A stretch of DNA of 64,000 nucleotides from CADEDV01 sp964437415 (GTDB lineage: Bacteria > Bacteroidota > Bacteroidia > Chitinophagales > Chitinophagaceae), in contig CAYTGN010000003.1 in the NCBI GenBank assembly GCA_964437415.1, positions 1 to 64,000 on the forward strand, in the 5' to 3' direction. The notes below the pieces were generated by a model, which did no database searches, was not told where the DNA came from, and saw nothing but the letters and a program-made list of their open reading frames with translations. This document shows, piece after piece, positions 8,316 to 16,690 of this stretch. Both the position numbers and the translations under genes were made by a program. Position 1 is the stretch's first letter, and every line of letters begins with the position of its first letter.

Positions 8316-8467
8316 ACTGCATATTTTAAATAAAATGAAAATGTTTTACAATTTGCGTTAATTGTTCTGACAATTTTTTAAACATATGTAACTGGGGTGT
8401 TGAAACTGATCAATAAAGGATATAAAGCAACTACTGCATAAATTGATTTGGAATATCAAACATTCCG

Positions 8468-8986
8468 TTAGAGTGACATGGCAAAATCGGCATTAATACA
8501 TATTATTTCTCTTCCTGCACCGATATCCCTTTCTAATTTGACATCCTTAAGGGTTGCCTTCAAAAACGTAATTTTATTACCGTCAAAAACTAAGTTATTT
8601 ATTGAAATTGTCCCTCCACTGGCATCTGCAGTTGGGTTATAACTTCCATAGTAATTCCCCGATCCGTCACCATAAATCACTGAAGCATCAATATCATTAA
8701 TGAAAGTGCCAAGAGCCGGTGGCAATTGCATACTAATTTGTATTTCCTTTGAAACTCCACCAATTCCACCAAATCGTGTTTCGCCAGTTAAAGCATCGTA
8801 AGTAGCAGAAACGTTATTTGCAACAAAATTATCACCTGAGTTACAGGTTTGATATATTGCAGCTGCCATTCTGTTACTTGGATCCTCATCCCTATCAGGG
8901 TCACAAGCTCCAAAAAATAAGACGCTAATCAGCAATATAAAGCAACGGGCTATTTTCCGATTCAAAATAAGTATTGAGTATTTCAT
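8468..8986 (-). CDS. Lipoprotein of unknown function, probable RR1 target
   Basis: A 172-residue protein with a lipoprotein signal ending in the lipobox FFGAC (Cys28), followed by an acidic stretch (DPDRDEDPS). The rest looks like a secreted beta-rich domain with many Gly, Asn and Thr residues. Two or three cysteines remain in the mature part (TCNSGD, IICINAD). No family is recognised. Its promoter region carries the same 18-base palindrome that precedes the response regulator gene next door, at the same distance from a -7 box. It may therefore be an output of that two-component system. Confidence 0.7.
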   Translation of the reverse strand: MKYSILILNRKIARCFILLISVLFFGACDPDRDEDPSNRMAAAIYQTCNSGDNFVANNVSATYDALTGETRFGGIGGVSKEIQISMQLPPALGTFINDIDASVIYGDGSGNYYGSYNPTADASGGTISINNLVFDGNKITFLKATLKDVKLERDIGAGREIICINADFAMSL

Positions 8987-9014
8987 ACACAGTTTTTTGC
9001 CAATTACTAAAGTT

Positions 9015-9062
9015 TAAACATACCTATGACTTCTGTGTTTGACTATCCCCCCTCCGGGGGAT
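9015..9062 (-). promoter_or_regulatory. Palindrome plus -7 element upstream of the lipoprotein gene
   Basis: The 18-base inverted repeat ATCCCCCCTCCGGGGGAT (9045-9062, arms ATCCCCC/GGGGGAT) is followed on the minus strand by exactly 22 bases and then TATGTTTA (9022-9015), a 7 of 8 match to TAnnTTTG. The lipoprotein ATG is 28 bases further on. The palindrome is not followed by a T run on the minus strand, so it is not the terminator of the response regulator gene. Confidence 0.6.
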
Positions 9063-9096
9063 TTTTCGTACTTATCGAAATAAAAGAGGTAATTTT

Positions 9097-9738
9097 TTAG
9101 ACTAGTCCGTGCCGTATTGCTTTCACCACTGCATCGGTCATGGTTGCTACATGGAGTTTTTTGTAGATCTTTTTGACATGGGTGCGAACGGTTTCATATC
9201 CAATGAAGTTCTTTACGGCAATTTCTTTGAAAGAAAGCCCGTTCACCATTTGTGAGAGTATTTCTTTTTCCCTTTTACTGAGATTGAACTCTTCGGGGTC
9301 TGTTCCCAGCGGGGCAAATTTTTGAAATAAATGAAGCACACGGGATGCAATAACCGGGGACATCGGCGCTCCGCCATTATATACTTCCTGGATGGCGCCG
9401 AGCAACTGCACCGGTGTGCTGTCCTTCAGTACATAGCCGGAAGCACCTGCACAAATAGAGGTAAAAATTTTTTCCTCCTCGTCAAAAACAGTCTGAATGA
9501 GTACCCGAACATCAGGAAATTTATTATGAATAATACGGGTAGCTTCCACACCGCTCATGCCGGGCATCTCAATATCCATCAACACCACATCAGGGCGGCT
9601 TTTTTGCATCACATGAACCAGGTCGGCAGCGCTGCTGAAACTTCCTGTGCAGCAAAATCCCGGTGTGCCATTGATGATGGCTTCAAACGCATCTCTTACT
9701 AATTTGTTATCCTCAAATATGGCAACACGGATCTCCAT
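9097..9738 (-). CDS. NarL/FixJ-type response regulator (RR1)
   Basis: A 213-residue response regulator. The receiver domain (about residues 1-120) has the acidic pair Glu9-Asp10, the phosphorylated Asp55 (VVLMDIEMPG) and the conserved Lys in GYVLKDS. The C-terminal LuxR-type helix-turn-helix begins LSKREKEILSQMVNGLSFKEIA. I chose the start MEIRVAIFEDN; a start three codons earlier is possible but would overlap the -7 element. It lies directly downstream of the propeller histidine kinase gene, its likely partner, but has its own promoter with a palindromic operator. It is a paralogue of the regulator at 18537. Confidence 0.92.
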   Translation of the reverse strand: MEIRVAIFEDNKLVRDAFEAIINGTPGFCCTGSFSSAADLVHVMQKSRPDVVLMDIEMPGMSGVEATRIIHNKFPDVRVLIQTVFDEEEKIFTSICAGASGYVLKDSTPVQLLGAIQEVYNGGAPMSPVIASRVLHLFQKFAPLGTDPEEFNLSKREKEILSQMVNGLSFKEIAVKNFIGYETVRTHVKKIYKKLHVATMTDAVVKAIRHGLV

Positions 9739-9744
9739 CTGTAG

Positions 9745-9792
9745 CAAAGTTGAGTAAATATAAAGCGCCGCAGCATCCCCTTACAGGGGGAT
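9745..9792 (-). promoter_or_regulatory. Palindrome plus -7 element upstream of RR1
   Basis: ATCCCCTTACAGGGGGAT (9775-9792) resembles the 18-base site at 9045 (13 of 18 positions identical). On the minus strand exactly 22 bases separate it from CAACTTTG (9752-9745), a 7 of 8 match to TAnnTTTG. The RR1 ATG begins six bases later, so the mRNA would be almost leaderless. Autoregulation by RR1 is the simplest reading. Confidence 0.6.
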
Positions 9793-9806
9793 AGCAGCAA
9801 AATGCT

Positions 9807-12800
9807 TCACCTGATCTTCACACTGAGTGCTACTGAAGTGCCTTCTCCAGCTACTGATTGTATATCCAGTTCACCCTGCACCTCCGCTGCCCTGTTTTTC
9901 ATATTCAGCATCCCGTTGCCCGCATGAACCAGTGATGTATCAAGTCCTTTTCCATCATCCTGTATAATAAAACGAACAATCCCGCCTGTCATCAGCACCT
10001 GCAGCAGCACCTGTTTTGCTCCTGAATACTTGATGGCATTGTGAATAGCTTCTTTGCACACTAAGTAAATATTCCGGCGATACTGCATGCTGAGTTTTTC
10101 TTCAGGGATAATATCCTCAGCCAAAAACCTGTACTGGATACCCGCAGCACGGGAAAGTTCCGATGCATACACGTTTAGTTTGTCCAGCAGTTTTTTCAAA
10201 TTGTCATTGGCCGGGTTCACCGCCCAAACAATGTCACTGAGCTCATTTTTCATAGCCGCTGCATTGGACGAAATCACATCCAGCGATTCCAATAACTGAT
10301 CTGTATGTTGCTCCCTGGTTTGTTGCTTGGCCAGTTCGCTGTACAACCGGATACCGCTTAATGTAGATGCCACATCATCGTGAAGGTCCTGCGATATCTT
10401 TGACCGCATAGCAAACATTTTCCTCAACTGCCCTATCCTGTACCGGTAGAAACAATAAAGTATAGCAATGACAGTAATAACGGCAAGTATAATAAACCAG
10501 GTCTGCTTCCAGTAAGGAAGAGAAACAGTGATGGATAGAATTGTTATTTCATCCCTCCATTCGCCGTTTGTATTAGTGGCCTTCACCTTAAACACATACT
10601 TTCCACCGGGAATATTTGTGTAGGCTGCAAACCGGCGTCTTTCCACATAATTCCAGTCCTTGTCAAACCCCTCCAGCTTATAGGCATACCTGATCTCTTC
10701 TTCCGGAGCAATGCGGAGCAAGGAGTATTCTATTGAAAAAAAGTTCTGCCGGTGCGAAAGCCGTATCGTTTCTCCCGGATCTGGCAATATTGATTCCTTT
10801 TCAAATATCCTGAACCCGCTGATGAGCACCTGTGCAGGCTCTTCCTCCAGGCTGTACTTGTGAGGATAAACCCGGACTATCTTATTCATGCAAACGAAAA
10901 AAAGCTCCCCGTCAGCCCCGTTGGTACCATTGGGTACATAATCATCATAAGGGAACACCATATCATACTGCACGGAAATAAATCGTTGTGACTTCCGGTT
11001 GAAAAAATCTATGCCGTTGGAAGTTGAAACCCATATATCTCCCCGCATATCTTTTAAAATAGAGTTGATAAACCCGGAACTGAGACCATCACTTACAGAA
11101 AAATGGCGGGCCTGTTTGCTTTTACTATCAAGCAGGTAAATGCCATGCCCGTGAGTGCCCAACCAACTGCTGTCAGCGCCGAATGGCAACACGGCGTTGA
11201 TGGTGCCTCCGGTAAAATATTTTTTATCCCCGGGAAAAAATCCTGATGGAATAAAAGAATCACTGGTCTGATCATATCTTGCAAAACCATAATTCCGGTT
11301 GAGGCCAACCAGTAAACCATTGCGGGGATCATAGTTCATGGAAAGAACCCCATTGAAAGGAAGGCTTCTCCGAATCTTATTACTGTCTGAATAATGTGCT
11401 GTCAATTTAGCCTGGTCGTTCAGGCGATAAACCCCCGAACTCCAGGTGCCCACCCATATTTGCTTCTTTTCATCCGAACGGATCACAACGGGTCGTTTCA
11501 ATGCAATGGTGCCGGTCATCTTTCTTCTACGGCAATCCATACGACTCACCTGCTGACTAGTTCCGATCCACAACACTGAATCATTCTGGAGATGCAGGGT
11601 GTTTACTTTCTCTTCTATACCCGGTAGTGAAATTTTTTCAAGACGACGGGTTTGAAGATGATAATTGAACAAGCCATGATTGGTTCCCAGCCATACTGTT
11701 TTATTTCCAGTTGCTGCAACTGCAATGATGATGAATTGCTGGTTATCGTAGCCCCGGCCCGGAACATGTAATTCATGAAGATCATAATAGGATCTGCCGG
11801 GTTGATAGACAGAGATACCGCTATAAGAACTTATCCAGTTATTGCCTTTCTTGTCAGTATATAAGTTTGTAAATGTTTCATGAAGGGCTGAGCGACGGTG
11901 CTGCAATTGAAAAAAAGATGTGTCGGTTTTTCCCGTGGCAGGATCAAAGATTTTAGCCCTGCTGTTCCAGAACCCAACCCACACCCTGTTTTGGTTATCA
12001 AACTGCAGCAGCCTGACTGATTCGCTTTTGTTAAAAGACAAAGCGGTTTCAGTTACCTGATTCCTGCTCGCATCAAAATAATAAAGTCTTCGTGTGTCGT
12101 CTTTCCAAAACCAAAGCCTGTTCAGCTTATCGGGTGTTACCTGGACGTATAAATCCATTTGGAATATTTTCCAGTTTCGGGGGTTATAACGCTGGTGATG
12201 GAATTGTTCGCTTCGGCTATCAAAAAACTGAAGACCCTTCCCTGTAAAAAACCATAACCCTTTATTCACAGTATCATAAACCGGGCAATTGGGTGATGAA
12301 TCATCGGCAATGGAAGTGCTGTCGTATTCCCGGTGCCTGAAAACGGTAAATTCTTCGGTTTGGATATTATACCTGCACAATGATCCACCTGCAATCCAGA
12401 TATTGCTCCGGTTGTCTGCAACGATCCAGACAATTTTATTTAATTTTTCATCCGGAACGTCTTTATGATGGAAGTAAAGAGTCTTAAACCTGTTTTCTTT
12501 CCTTATATAGATGCTGATACCGGCATAAGTACTCACCCAGATGTTACCCAGGCTGTCTTCGAGCAAGCCAGTACAAAAATTATCTGCGATGGATGTGCTA
12601 TCATCTTTGTGGTGCTGAAAAACCTTGAAAGAAGATCCGTCAAAGCGATTGAGTCCGTTGGCTGTGGCAATCCAGAAAAACCCCCTGCTATCCTGCAGCA
12701 CCTGGTGCACTTTGTTGGAAGATAATCCCTGGGTTGTTGTAATATGACTGAAGAGGTGCTGCTGGGAAAAGGATACAACAGGCCCGACCATCATCCATAA

Positions 12801-12842
12801 CAGGATGATGATTCGCCATCGAAAAGACAGCCTGGTGCCCAT
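9807..12842 (-). CDS. Sensor histidine kinase with two-component regulator propeller
   Basis: A 1011-residue membrane sensor. It has a signal peptide (about 1-26), then a long run of regulator-propeller repeats (to about 690; examples are DSRGFFWIATANGLNRFDG and DMRGDIWVSTSNGIDFF). A Y_Y_Y domain follows (about 705-770, with AYKLEGFDKDWNYVE) and one membrane helix (about 780-800). The kinase part is of the NarX/HisKA_3 type, with phospho-acceptor His821 in SQDLHDDVAST, and an ATPase domain with NAIKYSGA, DDGKGLD and GNGMLNM. Unlike the SusR/hybrid type, it has no fused receiver or DNA-binding domain. RR1 follows after 68 bases and is the likely partner. The periplasmic ligand is unknown; in this class it is often a glycan. 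Confidence 0.93.
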   Translation of the reverse strand: MGTRLSFRWRIIILLWMMVGPVVSFSQQHLFSHITTTQGLSSNKVHQVLQDSRGFFWIATANGLNRFDGSSFKVFQHHKDDSTSIADNFCTGLLEDSLGNIWVSTYAGISIYIRKENRFKTLYFHHKDVPDEKLNKIVWIVADNRSNIWIAGGSLCRYNIQTEEFTVFRHREYDSTSIADDSSPNCPVYDTVNKGLWFFTGKGLQFFDSRSEQFHHQRYNPRNWKIFQMDLYVQVTPDKLNRLWFWKDDTRRLYYFDASRNQVTETALSFNKSESVRLLQFDNQNRVWVGFWNSRAKIFDPATGKTDTSFFQLQHRRSALHETFTNLYTDKKGNNWISSYSGISVYQPGRSYYDLHELHVPGRGYDNQQFIIIAVAATGNKTVWLGTNHGLFNYHLQTRRLEKISLPGIEEKVNTLHLQNDSVLWIGTSQQVSRMDCRRRKMTGTIALKRPVVIRSDEKKQIWVGTWSSGVYRLNDQAKLTAHYSDSNKIRRSLPFNGVLSMNYDPRNGLLVGLNRNYGFARYDQTSDSFIPSGFFPGDKKYFTGGTINAVLPFGADSSWLGTHGHGIYLLDSKSKQARHFSVSDGLSSGFINSILKDMRGDIWVSTSNGIDFFNRKSQRFISVQYDMVFPYDDYVPNGTNGADGELFFVCMNKIVRVYPHKYSLEEEPAQVLISGFRIFEKESILPDPGETIRLSHRQNFFSIEYSLLRIAPEEEIRYAYKLEGFDKDWNYVERRRFAAYTNIPGGKYVFKVKATNTNGEWRDEITILSITVSLPYWKQTWFIILAVITVIAILYCFYRYRIGQLRKMFAMRSKISQDLHDDVASTLSGIRLYSELAKQQTREQHTDQLLESLDVISSNAAAMKNELSDIVWAVNPANDNLKKLLDKLNVYASELSRAAGIQYRFLAEDIIPEEKLSMQYRRNIYLVCKEAIHNAIKYSGAKQVLLQVLMTGGIVRFIIQDDGKGLDTSLVHAGNGMLNMKNRAAEVQGELDIQSVAGEGTSVALSVKIR

Positions 12843-13069
12843 TTGTCAAAGTTTTGGTCTTCTAATGTACGGTTTTCAAGTTGATAAACAAGTGATGCAA
12901 CTATCGATCATAAATCGAATTAACAGATAGAAGTCTATAAAGGTTCTCTGATGCTAATTCTCCAAATACTGATATAATATTTGTGCAGTCGTCTTGTTAT
13001 CTGCAAGTATATTCTTAAGTTCATTCATATATTCTTATCGTCATCTGCCCAGGAAATTAGACACTTCCT

Positions 13070-13261
13070 GTGCTGACCCGGAGAGAAAAGGAAATACTCG
13101 GATTACTCGCCGAAGGTTTGACCAGCCATGAAATTGGCACTCGTCTTTATCTGAGCAACTACACCGTGGACACCTATCGTAAGCATATGCTGCAAAAGTT
13201 CAATGTGCATAACACACAGGCTCTCTCGAACACGGTGAGAAGATTAGGTATTAAAGATAAA
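13070..13261 (+). pseudogene. LuxR-type HTH fragment of a response regulator
   Basis: About 64 residues form a complete NarL/LuxR helix-turn-helix: LTRREKEILGLLAEGLTSHE, then SNYTVDTYRKHMLQKFNVHN. No receiver domain precedes it: an in-frame stop lies about four codons upstream, and the 200 bases before that are full of stops. The frame also runs past the natural end of the domain into the converging rsmE gene, with no stop until 13402. It therefore looks like the truncated 3' end of a lost regulator. A stand-alone HTH protein from a GTG start is less likely but possible. Confidence 0.6.
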
Positions 13262-13951
13262 GTGTGCCGCAGCCACCACCGCCGCTGTTTCTGTCCTCAG
13301 CCTGTTTTCACCCAAACTAACAGGTACAAAATCATGCTGCAGGGCCAATTCTATTTCTTTTTTTGTAAAGTCACCCTCAGGGCCGATGAGAATGGAAGTT
13401 GAAGAGTTGAAGGGTTGAAAAGTTGAAAGGTTGTTTTTTGCTGCCCCTTCATCACAATGAGCTATGAACTTCTGATTCGCCGAAGATGATTTTACAGCTT
13501 GAGCAAACTCAACAGGCTGATGTAAAACCGGCAACCAGCATTGCTGGCTTTGCAGCATGGCGCTGATGCAAATGGTGTTCATCCTGTCGTGGCGAAATTT
13601 TTCTTTTTCTGTTCTTTCGCAGAGCAGCGGGATGATCTCACTCACTCCTATCTCTGTTGCTTTTTCCAAAAACCATTCAAAGCGGTTGCTGTTTTTTAGC
13701 AGGGAGATGGCAATGGTAATGTTTCTTGTTGCTCGTGGCTGGTCACTGGTTGTAGTAATCCTGATCCCGCAATGCTTCTTATTGGGATCGGTGATCTCGC
13801 AGGTGAGTAAATTTCCTTTCCCATCGGTGAGGTTGAGCATTTCGCCTTCTTTCATCCGCAGCACCTGCACGATATGGCGGCTGTTGTCTTCATCCAGCGT
13901 CAGTTGTTGCTGACCGGTGTATCCGTTGATATAGAAAAAAGGGAGGTTCAT
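13244..13951 (-). CDS. rsmE: 16S rRNA m3U1498 methyltransferase RsmE
   Basis: A 235-residue SPOUT-family methyltransferase that methylates U1498 of 16S rRNA. The N-terminal PUA-like domain (about 1-70) holds the HIVQVLRMKEGE motif. The trefoil-knot SAM domain holds ATEIGVSEIIPLLCERTE, LIGPEGDFTKKEI and the C-terminal LGENRLRTETA knot motif. The linker just before LIGPEGDF is encoded by a GTTGAARR-type octamer repeat (13398-13433) and is longer and richer in Ser/Asn than usual. It lies downstream of dnaB on the same strand but is separated from it by a terminator. The 3' end overlaps a converging HTH fragment. Confidence 0.93.
   Translation of the reverse strand: MNLPFFYINGYTGQQQLTLDEDNSRHIVQVLRMKEGEMLNLTDGKGNLLTCEITDPNKKHCGIRITTTSDQPRATRNITIAISLLKNSNRFEWFLEKATEIGVSEIIPLLCERTEKEKFRHDRMNTICISAMLQSQQCWLPVLHQPVEFAQAVKSSSANQKFIAHCDEGAAKNNLSTFQPFNSSTSILIGPEGDFTKKEIELALQHDFVPVSLGENRLRTETAAVVAAAHFIFNT
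13398..13433 (-). repeat. In-frame octanucleotide repeat in rsmE
   Basis: On the plus strand GTTGAA followed by two purines is repeated four times, and a partial GTTG follows. The 8-base unit is not a multiple of three, so a change in copy number would shift the frame. It encodes the linker before the conserved LIGPEGDF motif. Confidence 0.9.
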
Positions 13952-13954
13952 GTT

Positions 13955-13984
13955 ATAAAAAAAGCTCCCCGAAAATAAGGAGCT
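13955..13984 (-). terminator. Terminator between dnaB and rsmE
   Basis: A 6-base stem (AGCTCC/GGAGCT, 13963-13984) is followed on the minus strand by a run of seven T. It lies 25 bases after the dnaB stop codon. Confidence 0.75.
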
Positions 13985-14008
13985 ATCATTATTTAAACCG
14001 CATTTTGA

Positions 14009-15568
14009 TCAGAAGGGTTCATCTTCTTCATTTATATCATTCATGCGGCTGCCGGTCTGTATGTATAATTTCTCACCACCGCCATCTGCATCAGACACCG
14101 GTTTCCAGCCGCCGCCGGGAAGACCGATACCGCTATATGGATCTTCTTCCCAGTTGGTAAATTTCTGAATATGCAGCAATGCTTTCAGTTTTACCGTATC
14201 AAGCATACCATTACGGTGTTTGGCTATTTTCACTTCGGTGAGACCTTTGATATTTTCTCCTTCTGCATTGGTGGTCATCTCATAATATTCCGGGCGATAG
14301 AGGAACATTACCATATCCGCATCCTGCTCAATGGCTCCTGACTCACGAAGGTCACTCAGCTGCGGCACACGGCTTCCTTCTTTGGCGCCACGCTGCTCCA
14401 CGGCACGGCTCAACTGCGACAAAGCAATGATGGGAACATTCAGTTCTTTGGCAAGGCCTTTCAGGTTTCGGGAAATATTGCTGATCTCCTGTTCACGGTT
14501 GCTATTGCGGTTTTCACCCGTGCCGCTCATCAACTGCAGGTAATCAATAATGATCATCCCTATATTATGCTTGTTCTTTAAACGACGGCATTTGGCCCGC
14601 AGTTCAAAAATGTTCAGGGCCGGCGTATCATCAATGAACAAAGGAGCCTGCGCCAGTTTTTGAATGCCTCTTGCATAAAGTTGTTTCATCTCATGTTCTT
14701 CGAGTTTGCCTCTTGCAATTTTCTCGAGCCATATCTCACTTTCTGCGGCAAGAATACGCTGCACCAACTGACCGGCGCTCATCTCCAGTGAAAACAACGC
14801 AACAGGTGTGGGCTTGGAAGGATGCATGGCGGCATTGCGGGCAAGGTTCAGGGCAAAAGCTGTTTTACCAACAGCGGGTCTTGCTGCAAGGATGATCAGG
14901 TCAGTATTCTGCCAACCGTAAGTGATGCGGTCTAAATGACTGAAACCACTGGGCACACCCGTCACATCTTCATTCTTATGGCGCAGGTCTTCGATACGCT
15001 GAATGGTTTTTACCAACACAGAGTCTATCGTGTCATAATTCTTGCGCAGGTGATTGTTGGTGATCTCAAAGAGTTTTGTTTCTGCATCATCCAGCAAGTC
15101 GAATACATCAGTGGTATCTTCAAAAGCATCGCCGATGATCTCGCCACTGATGCGGATCAGTTCCCGTTGTATGAATTTTTGCAAAATGATCCTTGCATGT
15201 GCTTTGATATTTGCAGATGAAACAACGGCGTTGGTAAGCTTGGTGACATAATAGGCACCGCCCACCATTTCCAGTTCATCCTTGCTGCGCAGTTCTTCCG
15301 CCACTGTCAGGATATCGATTGGCTGGCTCTTGTTGGAGAGGCTTTGCATGGATTTGAAAATACGCTGGTGTGCTTCCACATAAAAACACTCCGGTTTTAA
15401 GATCTCGACGACATCATCAAAAGCTGTTTTCTCCAGCATGATGGCGCCCAGCACCGCTTCCTCCAGGTCTTTTGCCTGTGGCGGCACTTTGCCATATACC
15501 ATGGTGCTGAGGTCTAACTGCGACTTTCTTCTTTGCTTCCTTTCCTTGTTGATATTCGTAAGATCCAT
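14009..15568 (-). CDS. dnaB: Replicative DNA helicase DnaB
   Basis: A 519-residue hexameric helicase of the replication fork. The N-terminal primase-interacting domain starts at PPQAKDLEEAVLGAIMLE (about residue 29). The RecA-like core has Walker A ARPAVGKTAFALN (about residues 230-242), Walker B (IIIDYLQLMSG) and the C-terminal SDLRESGAIEQDADMV arginine-finger region. There is no intein, which dnaB genes sometimes carry. The upstream gap contains a consensus DnaA box. Transcription ends at the hairpin at 13955-13984. Confidence 0.98.
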   Translation of the reverse strand: MDLTNINKERKQRRKSQLDLSTMVYGKVPPQAKDLEEAVLGAIMLEKTAFDDVVEILKPECFYVEAHQRIFKSMQSLSNKSQPIDILTVAEELRSKDELEMVGGAYYVTKLTNAVVSSANIKAHARIILQKFIQRELIRISGEIIGDAFEDTTDVFDLLDDAETKLFEITNNHLRKNYDTIDSVLVKTIQRIEDLRHKNEDVTGVPSGFSHLDRITYGWQNTDLIILAARPAVGKTAFALNLARNAAMHPSKPTPVALFSLEMSAGQLVQRILAAESEIWLEKIARGKLEEHEMKQLYARGIQKLAQAPLFIDDTPALNIFELRAKCRRLKNKHNIGMIIIDYLQLMSGTGENRNSNREQEISNISRNLKGLAKELNVPIIALSQLSRAVEQRGAKEGSRVPQLSDLRESGAIEQDADMVMFLYRPEYYEMTTNAEGENIKGLTEVKIAKHRNGMLDTVKLKALLHIQKFTNWEEDPYSGIGLPGGGWKPVSDADGGGEKLYIQTGSRMNDINEEDEPF

Positions 15569-15997
15569 GTTCAGCTATAGCGATAAAAAGCCTGCCATCG
15601 GCAGACAGGTTAATACATCATTTCCTGACCAATGACCCCAGGGTGTGATTCCAAACTTATTTTAAGAAAAGATTATTTCTTGGTTAAAGGAATGTTTCCC
15701 GCAGTCCATGAGGCGAAATAAAGTGCAAAACGGTTTGAAAAAAAATTTTTCTTTCTGCACTATTTTTTCACCCCTTGCGGCAGGGTTATCCACATCATCT
15801 TTTCTCCCCAAAGCTTATTACAATTTAACTGAAAACGGCGGGTTTGACACGAAAAAATCCGCACATTGGTGGAGAATTTTATTCAGGAACTGCTAACAAT
15901 TGTATGGACAGCACAATAAAGGCCCGAATCTCTCAGTTATTGCCTTAGTTCTTGCACACACCAAAGCTGCTGCATTGCTCATTTAAAAAATACTGAT
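15569..15997. other. Gene-free region upstream of dnaB
   Basis: This 429-base stretch between two divergent genes holds no convincing gene. It is rich in A+T, with a poly-A/poly-T core (15740-15752) flanked by AGTGCA and TGCACT, an inverted repeat that could fold into a long hairpin. It also holds one perfect DnaA box (15786-15794). A 62-codon frame at 15708 has no family features. Promoters for dnaB and for the gene at 15998 must lie here, but no full TAnnTTTG match stands out. Confidence 0.5.
15786..15794 (+). promoter_or_regulatory. Consensus DnaA box
   Basis: TTATCCACA is a perfect match to the DnaA box consensus. It lies 218 bases upstream of the dnaB start. A single box fits DnaA-dependent regulation of dnaB better than an origin, though this is inference. 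Confidence 0.45.
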
Positions 15998-16507
15998 ATG
16001 AAAACAACTATGCACAGCAGCCACTCCCGTCCTGTCATCACACAGGCCGAAAACAACACCACTTTATGGATCGGGCACCTGCACACCGACCCGACCGATC
16101 ATTTTGCCGGTCAAACATTCACCTGCCCCTCTGCAGGGCTGCTGGATAATATCCAGGTCTATTCGGAAGCAGTTCAATATCCCGGTGAGCTGACACTGAC
16201 CTTACATGAATTTGATGTTGCTGCCAAAACCTGGGGGCCTGCTTTGTGCGAAGCGGTGCTAACAATAGAAAAAAATGACAGTAACAAGTGGATACGGTTT
16301 AACCTTCCGGCTATCCCCTTGCAGCAAGGAACAAATTATGGGTTCAGGTTACATACAAATAACGCCTTAGTGGCCATTGGCGAAGCGGCAGCAGGCACCA
16401 AACAGCCATTCAGCTTCGGGCATGAATGGAATGCCGATAGTAATAACCAAAAGGGACATTATTTCTCCTATTTCAGCCTGGCGTTTAAGGTGGAACTTTG
16501 CGCCTGA
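15998..16507 (+). CDS. Conserved hypothetical beta-rich protein
   Basis: A 169-residue protein with no signal peptide and no family that I can name. It is predicted to be all beta: FAGQTFTCPSAGLLDNIQVY, ELTLTLHEFDVAAKTWG, KWIRFNLPAIPLQQGTNYGF. This layout resembles a small jelly-roll or carbohydrate-binding-like domain with sequence for one domain only. It stands alone between dnaB (divergent) and the glycosyltransferase gene. A 7-base-arm hairpin (16539-16560) follows but has no clear T run. Confidence 0.65.
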   Translation: MKTTMHSSHSRPVITQAENNTTLWIGHLHTDPTDHFAGQTFTCPSAGLLDNIQVYSEAVQYPGELTLTLHEFDVAAKTWGPALCEAVLTIEKNDSNKWIRFNLPAIPLQQGTNYGFRLHTNNALVAIGEAAAGTKQPFSFGHEWNADSNNQKGHYFSYFSLAFKVELCA

Positions 16508-16677
16508 TATTTTAATACTCTGAAGAAACACAGTTTCTACCCTTTCAAAAATTAAAGGGTGGTTACTTATTGCTATTAACTACCGGGCAGTCATCGCATT
16601 CCCATACTTCATTTTTTTATTTTTTTGTTTTTCCACAACTGTGAAATATACTCCTCCTTCTAATCCGCTGGGCTGTT

Positions 16678-16685
16678 TACCTTCG
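16678..16685 (+). promoter_or_regulatory. Predicted -7 element of the glycosyltransferase gene
   Basis: TACCTTCG (7 of 8 match to TAnnTTTG) ends five bases before the ATG at 16691, predicting a leaderless or nearly leaderless transcript. Confidence 0.5.
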
Positions 16686-16690
16686 CCGCT

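Noticed and set aside
8104..8322. A 72-codon frame that overlaps the small lipoprotein gene
   Set aside because: The other frame (8154-8315) carries a proper lipoprotein signal; this one has none.
9045..9062. The palindrome after RR1 as a terminator
   Set aside because: No T run follows on the strand of RR1, and its spacing to a -7 element matches three other sites, so an operator is more likely.
15708..15896. A 62-codon frame upstream of the hypothetical protein
   Set aside because: No family features; the stretch is better explained as A+T-rich regulatory DNA.
15569..15997. An origin of replication
   Set aside because: Only one DnaA box is present, with no cluster and no dnaA or parAB nearby.
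16539..16560. A hairpin (ACCCTTT/AAAGGGT) as a terminator
   Set aside because: No T run follows on the plus strand and no minus-strand gene needs it, so it was not listed as a terminator.
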